From Oscillospiraceae bacterium (GTDB lineage Bacteria > Bacillota > Clostridia > Oscillospirales > Acutalibacteraceae): a DNA stretch of 9,201 nucleotides. The notes beneath the pieces were generated by a model that had not been told where the DNA came from, did not search any database, and saw nothing but the letters and a program-made list of their open reading frames with translations. The stretch's first letter is position 1. Each line of letters opens with the position of its first letter. Below, piece by piece: positions 1 to 6,400 of the stretch. Made by a program: the position numbers and the translations under genes. Location: contig JAQXLO010000129.1 of assembly GCA_029012165.1 (NCBI GenBank), positions 1 to 9,201 of the forward strand, given 5' to 3'.

Positions 1-1
1 A

Positions 2-925
2 CTGCACCGGCGTATTGTCGGACAGGACGAAGCCGTCCATGCCGTAGCCCGTGCCATCCGCAGAGGTCGTGTCGGACTGAAGGATCCCAAGAGACCCATT
101 GGTTCCTTTATCTTCCTCGGCCCCACGGGCGTGGGCAAAACCGAGCTTTGCAAAACGCTGGCGGCAACGATGTTCGGGGACGAGAATGCCATGATCCGTC
201 TGGATATGTCGGAGTATATGGAGAAGCATACCGTGTCCCGGCTGGTCGGCTCACCGCCCGGATACGTCGGCTTCGAGGAAGGCGGACAGCTCACCGAAAA
301 GGTACGCCGTAAGCCCTATTCCGTGATCCTGTTTGACGAGATCGAGAAAGCGCACCCGGATGTGTTCAATATGCTGTTGCAGATTCTGGATGACGGCATC
401 CTGACCGACTCTCAGGGCAGAAAGGTGGACTTTAAAAATTGCGTCATCATCATGACCTCCAACTTGGGCGCTAAGTTGATTACCGGTCAGAACGGCGGTT
501 CCTTGGGCTTTACGGGGAGCGAGGACGGCGGCGCCATCAGCCAAACCAAGATCCACGACGCCGTTATGGGCGAGCTGAAACGGACACTGCGTCCCGAATT
601 TTTGAACCGTGTGGATGAAGTGATCGTGTTCCGTCAGCTGACGAAGCCGGACATCACCGAGATCGCCAAGCGCCTGCTGACGGCGCTGTCCAAGAGAACG
701 GCACAGATGGATATTTCTCTGGAGTTTACGGATGCGGCGGCGGAAAAGATCGCCGATGCGGGCTTCGATCCCGTATACGGTGCACGTCCGCTCAAGCGTG
801 CCATCCAGTCGCAGATCGAGGATAAGCTGTCCGAAAAGATGCTGGAGGGTTCCGTCCAGGCGGGCAAGTCCTACGTTTGCGATGCCAAGGACGACGGCTT
901 TAGCTTCGAGGAAAAAACCGAATAA
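2..925 (+). CDS. clpC: ATP-dependent Clp protease ATP-binding subunit ClpC, 3' part (5' end outside window)
   Basis: This is the C-terminal 307 residues of an HSP100/Clp AAA+ unfoldase, which unfolds cytoplasmic proteins and feeds them to the ClpP peptidase. The reading frame is open from base 2, so the gene starts upstream of the window. Visible in fragment numbering: Walker A GPTGVGKT at 40-47, pore loop GYVG near 87-90, Walker B ILFDEIEK with D112/E113, sensor 1 MTSNLG near 152-156, arginine finger in RPEFLNR (R203) and sensor 2 GAR (R262). Together these make a complete second AAA+ module plus the C-terminal D2-small domain. The tripeptide LGF (bases 503-511), just after sensor 1, sits where ClpC proteins carry their ClpP-docking loop; ClpB lacks this loop, so ClpC is preferred. 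The N-domain and first AAA+ module are not in the window. The stop TAA is at 923-925. The following hairpin lacks a U-tract on this strand, so transcripts may run on to 1219. Confidence 0.94.
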   Translation: MHRRIVGQDEAVHAVARAIRRGRVGLKDPKRPIGSFIFLGPTGVGKTELCKTLAATMFGDENAMIRLDMSEYMEKHTVSRLVGSPPGYVGFEEGGQLTEKVRRKPYSVILFDEIEKAHPDVFNMLLQILDDGILTDSQGRKVDFKNCVIIMTSNLGAKLITGQNGGSLGFTGSEDGGAISQTKIHDAVMGELKRTLRPEFLNRVDEVIVFRQLTKPDITEIAKRLLTALSKRTAQMDISLEFTDAAAEKIADAGFDPVYGARPLKRAIQSQIEDKLSEKMLEGSVQAGKSYVCDAKDDGFSFEEKTE

Positions 926-928
926 TGC

Positions 929-957
929 AAAAAGGGCACGGCAAAAAACCGTGCCCT
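929..957 (-). terminator. Hairpin with T-tract on the minus strand; left end of the element
   Basis: AGGGCACGG (933-941) pairs with CCGTGCCCT (949-957) around the loop CAAAAAA. On the minus strand the stem is followed by a T-run (complement of 929-933), so it resembles an intrinsic terminator for leftward transcription. On the plus strand it is followed by CAGCTTG rather than Ts, so it is a poor terminator for clpC. Confidence 0.55.
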
Positions 958-989
958 CAGCTTGTCGAAAAAGTATTTTCGACAAGCTG
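958..989. other. Perfect 14-bp stem, 4-nt loop hairpin
   Basis: CAGCTTGTCGAAAA (958-971) and TTTTCGACAAGCTG (976-989) are exact reverse complements separated by AGTA. The palindrome directly abuts the preceding hairpin. On the plus strand it is not followed by a T-tract, so a terminator role is not supported. It could be a structural or protein-recognition part of the surrounding element. Confidence 0.8.
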
Positions 990-1007
990 GCAGACTGGCG
1001 AGAAAGG

Positions 1008-1075
1008 ATGCTCGATGCCGTTTTCTTCGGGCGATAGGCGTACAAAGGTACGAAGAGACAAAAAACGGCAAGCAT
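1008..1075. other. Long imperfect hairpin inside the element
   Basis: ATGCT (1008-1012) pairs with AGCAT (1071-1075), and TGCCGTTTT (1016-1024) pairs with AAAACGGCA (1062-1070). A 3-nt bulge CGA (1013-1015) lies on one side. Further in, CTTCG (1025-1029) can pair with CGAAG (1051-1055), or CGTAC (1039-1043) with GTACG (1048-1052). The bulged stem contains the first copy of a 13-nt repeat described under 1079-1111. Confidence 0.6.
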
Positions 1076-1078
1076 ACC

Positions 1079-1111
1079 ATCAGCGGTACTGCTCGATGCC
1101 GTACCGCTGAT
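1079..1111. other. Perfect 11-bp stem hairpin with an 11-nt loop
   Basis: ATCAGCGGTAC (1079-1089) is the exact reverse complement of GTACCGCTGAT (1101-1111). The loop (1090-1100), together with the first two bases of the right arm, forms TGCTCGATGCCGT. This 13-mer is an exact repeat of bases 1009-1021, which form the left arm of the preceding hairpin. Confidence 0.75.
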
Positions 1112-1190
1112 CTATTTCATTTAGTCTTTTGATTTTTGATATTCTTCTATAGAGCCTTGTATGCGTTCGCGCGCCTTTATCGACAGTCTG

Positions 1191-1219
1191 AGGGCACGGC
1201 GAAAAACCGTGCCCTTTTT
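1191..1219 (+). terminator. Rho-independent terminator on the plus strand; right end of the element
   Basis: AGGGCACGG (1191-1199) pairs with CCGTGCCCT (1207-1215) around the loop CGAAAAA, and Ts run through 1219. This is the first good rightward terminator after clpC, about 290 bases past its stop codon. It lies only about 20 bases before the promoter of the next gene. Confidence 0.85.
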
Positions 1220-1240
1220 ATGATCTTCATTTTAGATTCG

Positions 1241-1269
1241 TTGACAAAAGAGATAGGGTATTGTATAGT
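1241..1269 (+). promoter_or_regulatory. Sigma-70/SigA-type promoter for the SGNH hydrolase gene
   Basis: A consensus -35 box TTGACA (1241-1246) and a -10 box TATAGT (1264-1269, one mismatch) are separated by exactly 17 bases. The expected start of transcription is near 1276, giving a very short leader of about 17 bases before the ATG at 1293. It lies directly after a terminator, so the gene is its own transcription unit. Confidence 0.82.
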
Positions 1270-1292
1270 GATCCTAAGGACGGTGAGCGTGT

Positions 1293-2342
1293 ATGCAATA
1301 TGATCTGACCACAAAATTGCAGGAGGAAAACCTGAAATATTTTGACCCTGCAAAACCGCCGTTTTCGCTTCACGGTATATTGGCACCGGACGAAAATGAG
1401 GATTGCTATCGCCGTATGCCCGCAGAGGTCGCACGGGAAACGAGCCGGGACGTTGCGGCGCTGTATACCAACACGGCTGGCGGCAGGGTTCGCTTTGTGA
1501 CGGATTCGCCCTATGTGGTGCTCAAAGCGTTTTTGCCCAAGGTTACGCACATGAACCACATGGCGCAGACCGGCATTGCCGGATTCAGCGTATACGGTCG
1601 TGAGGATGGCGGACGGGAAATGCATTACGGCACGGTTCCGCCGAACGACGAAGGGATTTTTGAAGGCATTGTTCGTTTTCCGACAAAAAAGATGCGGGAA
1701 ATCACGGTCTATATGCCCCTTTATAATGATGTAACCCGCTTCTATATTGGCATAGACGGCACGGCGAAGCTGGAAAAGGCGCTGCCGTATGCCATCGAAA
1801 AGCCCGTCGTATTTTACGGCTCCTCCATTACGCAGGGCGGATGTGCGTCCAAACCCGGTTCCGATTACGAGGCGTGCCTCTCCCGCACCTTGGGTTTCGA
1901 TTATCTCTGTCTGGGCTTTTCCGGCAGTGCAAAAGGCGAAACGGCGATGGCACGGTACATTGCCGCACTGGAAATGTCTGCGTTTGTTATGGACTATGAC
2001 CACAACGCACCCACGCCGGAGCATCTGCAAAAAACGCATATGTCCTTCTTTAAAATTATCCGAAAAGCGCACCCGGATCTTCCGATTCTCCTGCTGTCTC
2101 GGCCGCATCCCCTGCGGGACGCAGACAACCGCAGGCGTTTCGAGATCATCCGATCGACTTGGGAAAACGCCAAAGCGTGCGGCGACAAGAATGTTTACTT
2201 GATCGACGGTGCGGATTTTTTCACGGACGCACCCTTCAATGACCCCACGGTGGACAACTGTCATCCGACGGACTACGGTTTTTATCTGATGGCAAAGGGC
2301 ATCGAGCCGACACTGCGGGTGTGTCTGAAAAACAGACAATAA
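1293..2342 (+). CDS. SGNH/GDSL-type esterase (acylhydrolase), cytoplasmic
   Basis: The 349-residue protein belongs to the SGNH hydrolase superfamily, whose members remove acyl groups from lipids or acetylated sugars. Catalytic signatures are seen in order: block I YGSSITQGG at 175-183 with likely nucleophile S178; block II glycine G211 in GFSGSAKGE; block III asparagine N238 in DYDHN; and block V DNCHP with D321 and H324. Before the catalytic domain (about 168-345) lies a domain of about 160 residues, probably beta-rich. Its DVAALYTN stretch (53-60) resembles the GxDLY-type N-terminal domain found in one bacterial SGNH subgroup. There is no signal peptide or membrane segment, so action inside the cell is expected. 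The start is supported by GGTGAG at 1282-1287 and by the upstream promoter. The substrate cannot be read from the sequence; deacetylation of imported glycans is a guess. Confidence 0.85.
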   Translation: MQYDLTTKLQEENLKYFDPAKPPFSLHGILAPDENEDCYRRMPAEVARETSRDVAALYTNTAGGRVRFVTDSPYVVLKAFLPKVTHMNHMAQTGIAGFSVYGREDGGREMHYGTVPPNDEGIFEGIVRFPTKKMREITVYMPLYNDVTRFYIGIDGTAKLEKALPYAIEKPVVFYGSSITQGGCASKPGSDYEACLSRTLGFDYLCLGFSGSAKGETAMARYIAALEMSAFVMDYDHNAPTPEHLQKTHMSFFKIIRKAHPDLPILLLSRPHPLRDADNRRRFEIIRSTWENAKACGDKNVYLIDGADFFTDAPFNDPTVDNCHPTDYGFYLMAKGIEPTLRVCLKNRQ

Positions 2343-2376
2343 AAAATTGGGACGCTCCGTTTGGAGCGTCCCCTTT
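2341..2376. terminator. Bidirectional terminator between convergent genes
   Basis: GGGACGCTCC (2349-2358) pairs perfectly with GGAGCGTCCC (2363-2372) around the loop GTTT. The run of As at 2341-2346 becomes a T-tract on the minus strand, so it should stop the leftward marR-peptide transcript well. On the plus strand the tail CTTTGCTT is weaker but plausible for the hydrolase gene, whose stop codon is at 2340-2342. Confidence 0.85.
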
Positions 2377-2435
2377 GCTTATTCTGTTGGCCAAAAGAAT
2401 GAACAATATTCTTTCCAGAACAAACCAAGACCTGA

Positions 2436-2579
2436 TTAGCCGGCGATGTTGCCAACGAGCTTCAGGATGAAGTTTGCAACTGCGGTGAATGCATCGTATG
2501 CATACTGGGAAGCGTTGGAAGTGGTGATCCAAGCAATTGCCTTCAGAATAACGTTGAGACCCTGTTCAAGAATTGCCAT
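2436..2579 (-). CDS. Small hydrophobic peptide, 47 residues, unknown function
   Basis: An ATG at 2579-2577, preceded by AAAGGAG with a 10-nt gap, opens a 47-codon frame ending in TAA at 2438-2436. The product begins MAILEQGLNVILKAIAWITT and ends ANFILKLVGNIAG. It is mostly hydrophobic, has no cysteine and a single Trp (W17). Its only charged residues are E5, K13, D29 and K40, so it is about neutral. Two likely amphipathic helices (about 3-20 and 25-45) flank a polar SNASQ link. There is no cleavable signal peptide or double-glycine leader. It lies 60 bp downstream of marR on the same strand and before a strong terminator, so the two may be co-transcribed. Its size and helicity recall membrane-active or leaderless secreted peptides, but this is only a resemblance. 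I do not recognise a family. Confidence 0.68.
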   Translation of the reverse strand: MAILEQGLNVILKAIAWITTSNASQYAYDAFTAVANFILKLVGNIAG

Positions 2580-2589
2580 AATGAAAAAT

Positions 2590-2596
2590 CTCCTTT
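2590..2596 (-). promoter_or_regulatory. Ribosome binding site of the 47-residue peptide gene
   Basis: On the minus strand AAAGGAG is followed by a 10-nt spacer and ATG. It is the main evidence that this short frame is translated. Confidence 0.7.
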
Positions 2597-2639
2597 CGTA
2601 GATTTTATTTCAATCGCCGAGGCGAATGAGATAACCAAG

Positions 2640-3116
2640 TTAAAGCCGTTTGCCGGGACGGATCATGGACTCCGCACAGGGGCAGGGGATTGCTGCGGGC
2701 TTGTCCCCATCGCACAATGCACAGAGAAGTGAGTGCATTGTGTCTTGTTCCTCGGCAGACAGCACGGCGAAAGCCTCCTGCAAAGCGGCGGCAGACTCGT
2801 TTTTAAAGCTGCCTGCGATCTCTTTGCCGCTGTCGGTGATGTAGATCAGCACACGGCGCTTGTCCGCCGGATCCTTGGCACGGGTGATGTGCCCTGCGGC
2901 GAGAAGCTTGTCCGTCAGCTCACTGGCGGTGGAGGGGGACACGCCCAGCAGGGGAACCAGCTCGGTCTGGCTGATGCCGTCGCCGGAAAGCAGAAGCTGC
3001 AAGTAGCGTCCCTGACCGCTGCCAATGGAGCGGGAGCCGACTTTTGCACCCAGCAGACGGGTCGTCTGCTCCAGCTTTTCGTACAGAACAGCGGGGGAAA
3101 GCGATGCTTTTTCCAC
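2640..3116 (-). CDS. MarR-family transcriptional regulator
   Basis: This 158-residue winged helix-turn-helix regulator is probably a dimeric repressor that responds to a small ligand or to stress. The DNA-binding part spans about 35-100. The helix-turn-helix is about 48-77 (ISQTELVPLLGVSPSTASEL, then TDKLLAAGHI), followed by the typical wing DPADKRRVLIYIT (82-94) and the TDSGKEI stretch that leads into the dimerisation helix. I chose the GTG at 3116-3114 because AAGGAG (3131-3126) lies 9 nt upstream and the length matches the family. A longer in-frame version from 3212 would add a cysteine- and hydrophobic-rich tail that starts right at the promoter. The C-terminal tail has four cysteines (C132, C135, C145, C147) in a CxxC-x9-CxC pattern, unusual for the family. 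The gene is divergent from the giant dockerin protein and precedes the small peptide gene. Confidence 0.87.
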   Translation of the reverse strand: MEKASLSPAVLYEKLEQTTRLLGAKVGSRSIGSGQGRYLQLLLSGDGISQTELVPLLGVSPSTASELTDKLLAAGHITRAKDPADKRRVLIYITDSGKEIAGSFKNESAAALQEAFAVLSAEEQDTMHSLLCALCDGDKPAAIPCPCAESMIRPGKRL

Positions 3117-3125
3117 GGTGCACAG

Positions 3126-3131
3126 CTCCTT
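3126..3131 (-). promoter_or_regulatory. Ribosome binding site that fixes the GTG start of marR
   Basis: On the minus strand AAGGAG is followed by 9 nt and GTG (3116-3114). No comparable site precedes the upstream in-frame ATG codons. Confidence 0.75.
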
Positions 3132-3157
3132 CAAATGAACGCATACTGTCGGATAAA

Positions 3158-3179
3158 ATGAAACTAATAAAAATTTCAT
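3158..3179. promoter_or_regulatory. Candidate MarR operator (inverted repeat at the marR transcription start)
   Basis: ATGAAA (3158-3163) and TTTCAT (3174-3179) are exact inverted half-sites with a 10-bp gap. Their centres are 16 bp apart, and the whole site is 22 bp. It overlaps the expected start of transcription of marR (near 3177), where an autorepressor would bind. The arms are short and AT-rich, so chance is possible. Confidence 0.4.
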
Positions 3180-3183
3180 CCAT

Positions 3184-3212
3184 ATAATAACACACCCAGA
3201 AAAATTTTTCAA
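3184..3212 (-). promoter_or_regulatory. Promoter of marR
   Basis: On the minus strand, TTGAAA (3212-3207) and TATTAT (3189-3184) are separated by 17 bases, each one mismatch from consensus. The expected start is near 3177, giving a leader of about 60 nt before the GTG at 3116. Confidence 0.65.
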
Positions 3213-3343
3213 TACTTTTTTGCAATTTTTTGCGAATATTTCTTTCTGCGTAAAATAAGTAAATCTTGTACCGACCGCAAAAGTGTTCTACTATATGTAT
3301 AGGAAAACTTTACAAAAAAACATTGGTTTTTTCCGTTTTTATA

Positions 3344-3370
3344 TTGACATCGTATCATTTGTGTGATAAG
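3344..3370 (+). promoter_or_regulatory. Probable promoter of the giant dockerin protein gene
   Basis: A consensus -35 TTGACA (3344-3349) is followed at 15 bases by GATAAG (3365-3370), preceded by a TG that makes it an extended -10. The spacing is short and the -10 imperfect. The leader would be about 110 nt. Upstream, at 3291-3302, a small palindrome CTATA-TG-TATAG overlaps a weaker alternative promoter (TTGTAC 3266-3271, TACTAT 3289-3294, 17-bp gap). I see nothing else clear in 3213-3343, which is AT-rich. Confidence 0.5.
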
Positions 3371-3471
3371 GTTAGTATGCATATGAGTGTAAATATGTGG
3401 TGGTGTCGAAATCGGCTTTTGAAAGCGTTTTTGCACTTTCGCATGGTTGCACAAATTGTAGAGATTTGAAT

Positions 3472-3477
3472 GGAGGT
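3472..3477 (+). promoter_or_regulatory. Ribosome binding site that fixes the start at 3487
   Basis: GGAGGT is followed by 9-10 nt and ATG (3487-3489). The protein then begins with a textbook signal peptide. This rules out the earlier in-frame GTG at 3397. Confidence 0.85.
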
Positions 3478-3486
3478 AATTCAAGT

Positions 3487-6400
3487 ATGTCCAAATTCAA
3501 GCGTACGCTAAGTGTTCTGCTTGCGCTGGTTATGGCGTTCTCCGTCATGACGGTTGCATTCACCGTCACCGGCTCGGCTGCACCGACGGTTGTGCGTACC
3601 GAAGAGACAAACCCCTCGGTCGTCTTTAAAGTACCGCAGTTCCTGGAAGCTTACGGCACCAACTACTACGCACGCGGCAAAAATGTCAAAGCCGGCGGCA
3701 CGATCTTCCTGCAGGTTTCGGGTGCAACAAATGTCTCCCTGTCCTGCAGCGATTCTGCGATCGCCTTCTCTGACTACACCATGGGTACCGACAGTTACAC
3801 GTGGCAGATGCAGGGCGGCGCTCTGGAAACAGATCCCACCGCCAAGACGGTCGTCAACTGGACCGTGACCTACAAGGTCGGCGGCAAGACCTACAAGACG
3901 GAGGCGTGGTCCGCCGTCAAGCTTGCCTTTGGCAACCCCGGTTTCGCCTCGAACATCAGAAAAAATGGCTTCTGGGCAAGTCACGAGACCAAAAACGACC
4001 ACGTGGAGTGGGTGGAACCGCTGTACGGCAACTATGCCGGCGCCAGCGGCTACAACTGTATCATCGACATGGCGTCCGCCAACCGCATCGACAGCACCGA
4101 ATCCTCTGTGCAAGGCTCCAACTTTGCGGGCTATTTCTTCTCCGGCGAGCACGGCCAGGACTACACCGTCCCGACCCACGCTACAGGTAATATGTATGTC
4201 GATACCTCGAAGTACACCAACCTGAGCCAGACGGGCTTGCAGTTCAAGGCAACGCCCGCCACATGGCGTGACACGGACTCCAACCATCCCCAGTTCTATA
4301 TCGGCTCCTCCCTGAAGAGCCAGACGGTGAACGGTGCTACTTCTACCGCTTTCTCCGTGACCAGCTCCGGCAGCGGCTCCAACAAGATCAACGGCGGCTC
4401 CTACGCTGTGGATACATTCGCAGGTCCGCTGTCCTCCAACTCCACCGTACAGCTTCAGGTGACGTTTGAGTGGGAAGGCAACGTTACGGGTGCAGTTTCT
4501 TACCATGTCAACACGGTCTGCTACTACGACTTGACCATCGTTGTCTACAATAAGTCTGCACTGCTTGCTTCCATCAATACCGCCAATGCAGGCAACTATC
4601 AGCAAAGACAGATGCTGGATGTCGTTCCCTCCGACGGCGGCGACTACACCAACTTCCGCACATGGAGTCAGTACTATGCCGCCCTCCAGCAGGCATGGTA
4701 CATCTACGGCAGAGAAGATGTCAAACAGGCGGATATCGACAGCGCAAAGGCTGCACTGGATGCCTGCATCCCCGTTTACGAAAACGGTCATTGGGTCAGC
4801 GGTATGATGTATGGTCCTGCGGACTATACTGCAGCCGATGAGGTCTCCAAGCTGATTCCCTCCGATTTCTACACCAACTATTCCGATGGCACCAACGGCA
4901 AATACTATAAGTATACCTATGCCGCCAAAGTCATCGATGCTGTGGCGGATATCGCCTACGACAGACCGCTTGACAGCCGCTATCAGCTTGCTGTCGATAC
5001 CATGAAGCAGAATCTGGCTTCTGCGATCGCCAACCTTGACGGACAGTACAAGTCCGCTACCGTAACGTTTATGTCCAACGGCACCAACGTTACCAACGTG
5101 CCTGCCAGCATCACGACCTCGCTCTTCGGTGCTGCTTCCAAGCCTTCTGACCCGATTCGTGCAAACTACAAGTTCGCCGGCTGGTTCTATGACGAGGCTT
5201 GCACGCAGGCAGTCACATGGCCTTTGTCCATCAATGTTACCAGCCCCTACTTCCAAGGCGGCCTGAACAGCAAGAACGACACGGTCGGCACTGCTTTCAC
5301 GCTGTACGCCGGCTGGACGCTCACCGGCAAAAAGCTCTCCTTCGTGACCAACGGCGACACCACCATTGATCCCGTTGTCGGCAATGCGGGCGAAGCGTAT
5401 TCCGGCCCCGACACTGTTCCCACCAAGGCAGGCTACGACTTTGTATGCTGGTGCTCCGACATCACGCTGCAAAACGAAGTGGACTGGTCCACATTCACCT
5501 TCGGCACCTATGACACCGTTTACGGCAAGTGGGAAAAGGCGCCCTTTACGGTCACCTTTGATGCCAACGGCGGTACCTTTACAAACGGCACCGGCTACGC
5601 TTCCTACACTGCCCTCTACGGTGATCCCGTCGTGGCGCCCGAGGCACCCACCAAGGCCGGCTACGGTTTCGTGGGCTGGTTCTACGACAAGGCATTGACC
5701 CAGCAGGTCTCTTTCAGTTCCTTCACGATCCCCAGCGCATCCGTTACCGTTTATGCCAAGTGGAGTGATACGGTGCGCACCGTAACCTTCAACGCCAACG
5801 GCGGCAGCGGCACCACGACCGTGACGTATGAAATCGGCGCAGTCATCACCGAGCCCGTCTCCCCGTCCAGAGCCGGCTACTCCTTCAACGGCTGGTACAG
5901 TGACGAGGCTTTGACCAGCAAGGTTGTGTTCGATTCCAACTTGAAGATGGGCGGCGACAACATCACGCTGTACGCTTCTTGGAATCCGCTCAAGTACAGC
6001 ATCACCTTCTCCGCAGGCGAAGGCAAGATGGCAGACAGCTTTGTGGCATCCGATTACTATGATCTGGACTGCGGCTCCGTCATTGTTGCTCCCGAGAATC
6101 CCACCAGAGAAGGCTATGTGTTCAAGGGCTGGGCACTGGATGGCGAGCCCTATGCGCTCACCACAGTTCCTGCACAGAGCCTGAACCTGACCGCAATTTG
6201 GGAAGTGGAGCCGTACACGGTGCGCTACAGACTCGGCACGGATCGTACCGGCAAAGTTGCCCAGGGCGATGTGATCACCGCTACGGTTTACATGAGCGCA
6301 AACTATATCGTCAGTAACAATACATTCATCGTTTACTACGACAAGCGCTATCTCCAGCCTGCTTTGAATGGCGAACCGCTTACTGCGGCTGTATCGGGCA

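Larger units (their letters stand above)
929..1219. repeat. MITE-like structured element with ~45-bp imperfect terminal inverted repeats
   Basis: The first 45 bases (929-973) align without gaps to the reverse complement of the last 45 (1175-1219). I count 35 of 45 matches, and seven of the ten mismatches fall in the small hairpin loop. Each end reads AAAAAGGGCACGG, a 7-base loop, CCGTGCCCTCAG, then a TGTCGA block, so each end is itself a hairpin and the two ends face outward. The interior holds three further hairpins (958-989, 1008-1075, 1079-1111) and no credible gene. This organisation fits a small non-autonomous mobile element or a dispersed intergenic repeat. The alternative is two independently evolved terminators. 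No clear target-site duplication was found, so the exact boundaries are uncertain. Confidence 0.6.

Noticed and set aside
251..1075. A 274-codon minus-strand frame opposite clpC
   Set aside because: It is a shadow of a well-supported clpC frame and runs into the hairpin element. No recognisable domain.
871..1080. A 69-codon minus-strand frame inside the hairpin element
   Set aside because: Most of it is a translation of the palindromes and the end of clpC. There is no convincing ribosome binding site or domain. It could recur wherever the repeat recurs and be misannotated as a protein.
1227..2339. A 370-codon minus-strand frame opposite the SGNH hydrolase
   Set aside because: The plus strand shows all four SGNH catalytic blocks in order and a consensus promoter. 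The antisense product has no domain.
2394..2414. AT-rich inverted repeat AAAGAAT / ATTCTTT downstream of the peptide gene
   Set aside because: Only 7 bp and not followed by a T-tract in either direction. The GC-rich hairpin at 2349-2372 already explains termination.
2236..2532. A 98-codon minus-strand frame across the hydrolase end and peptide gene
   Set aside because: It crosses a strong terminator and overlaps two better-supported genes in other frames.
3117..3212. Longer N-terminus of the MarR protein starting near 3212
   Set aside because: The extension begins on the -35 box of the proposed promoter, adds 32 atypical residues, and a good AAGGAG-9 nt-GTG start exists at 3116.
3397..3486. 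Upstream GTG start adding 30 residues to the giant protein
   Set aside because: No ribosome binding site there. The added residues would bury the signal peptide, and GGAGGT before ATG at 3487 is clear.
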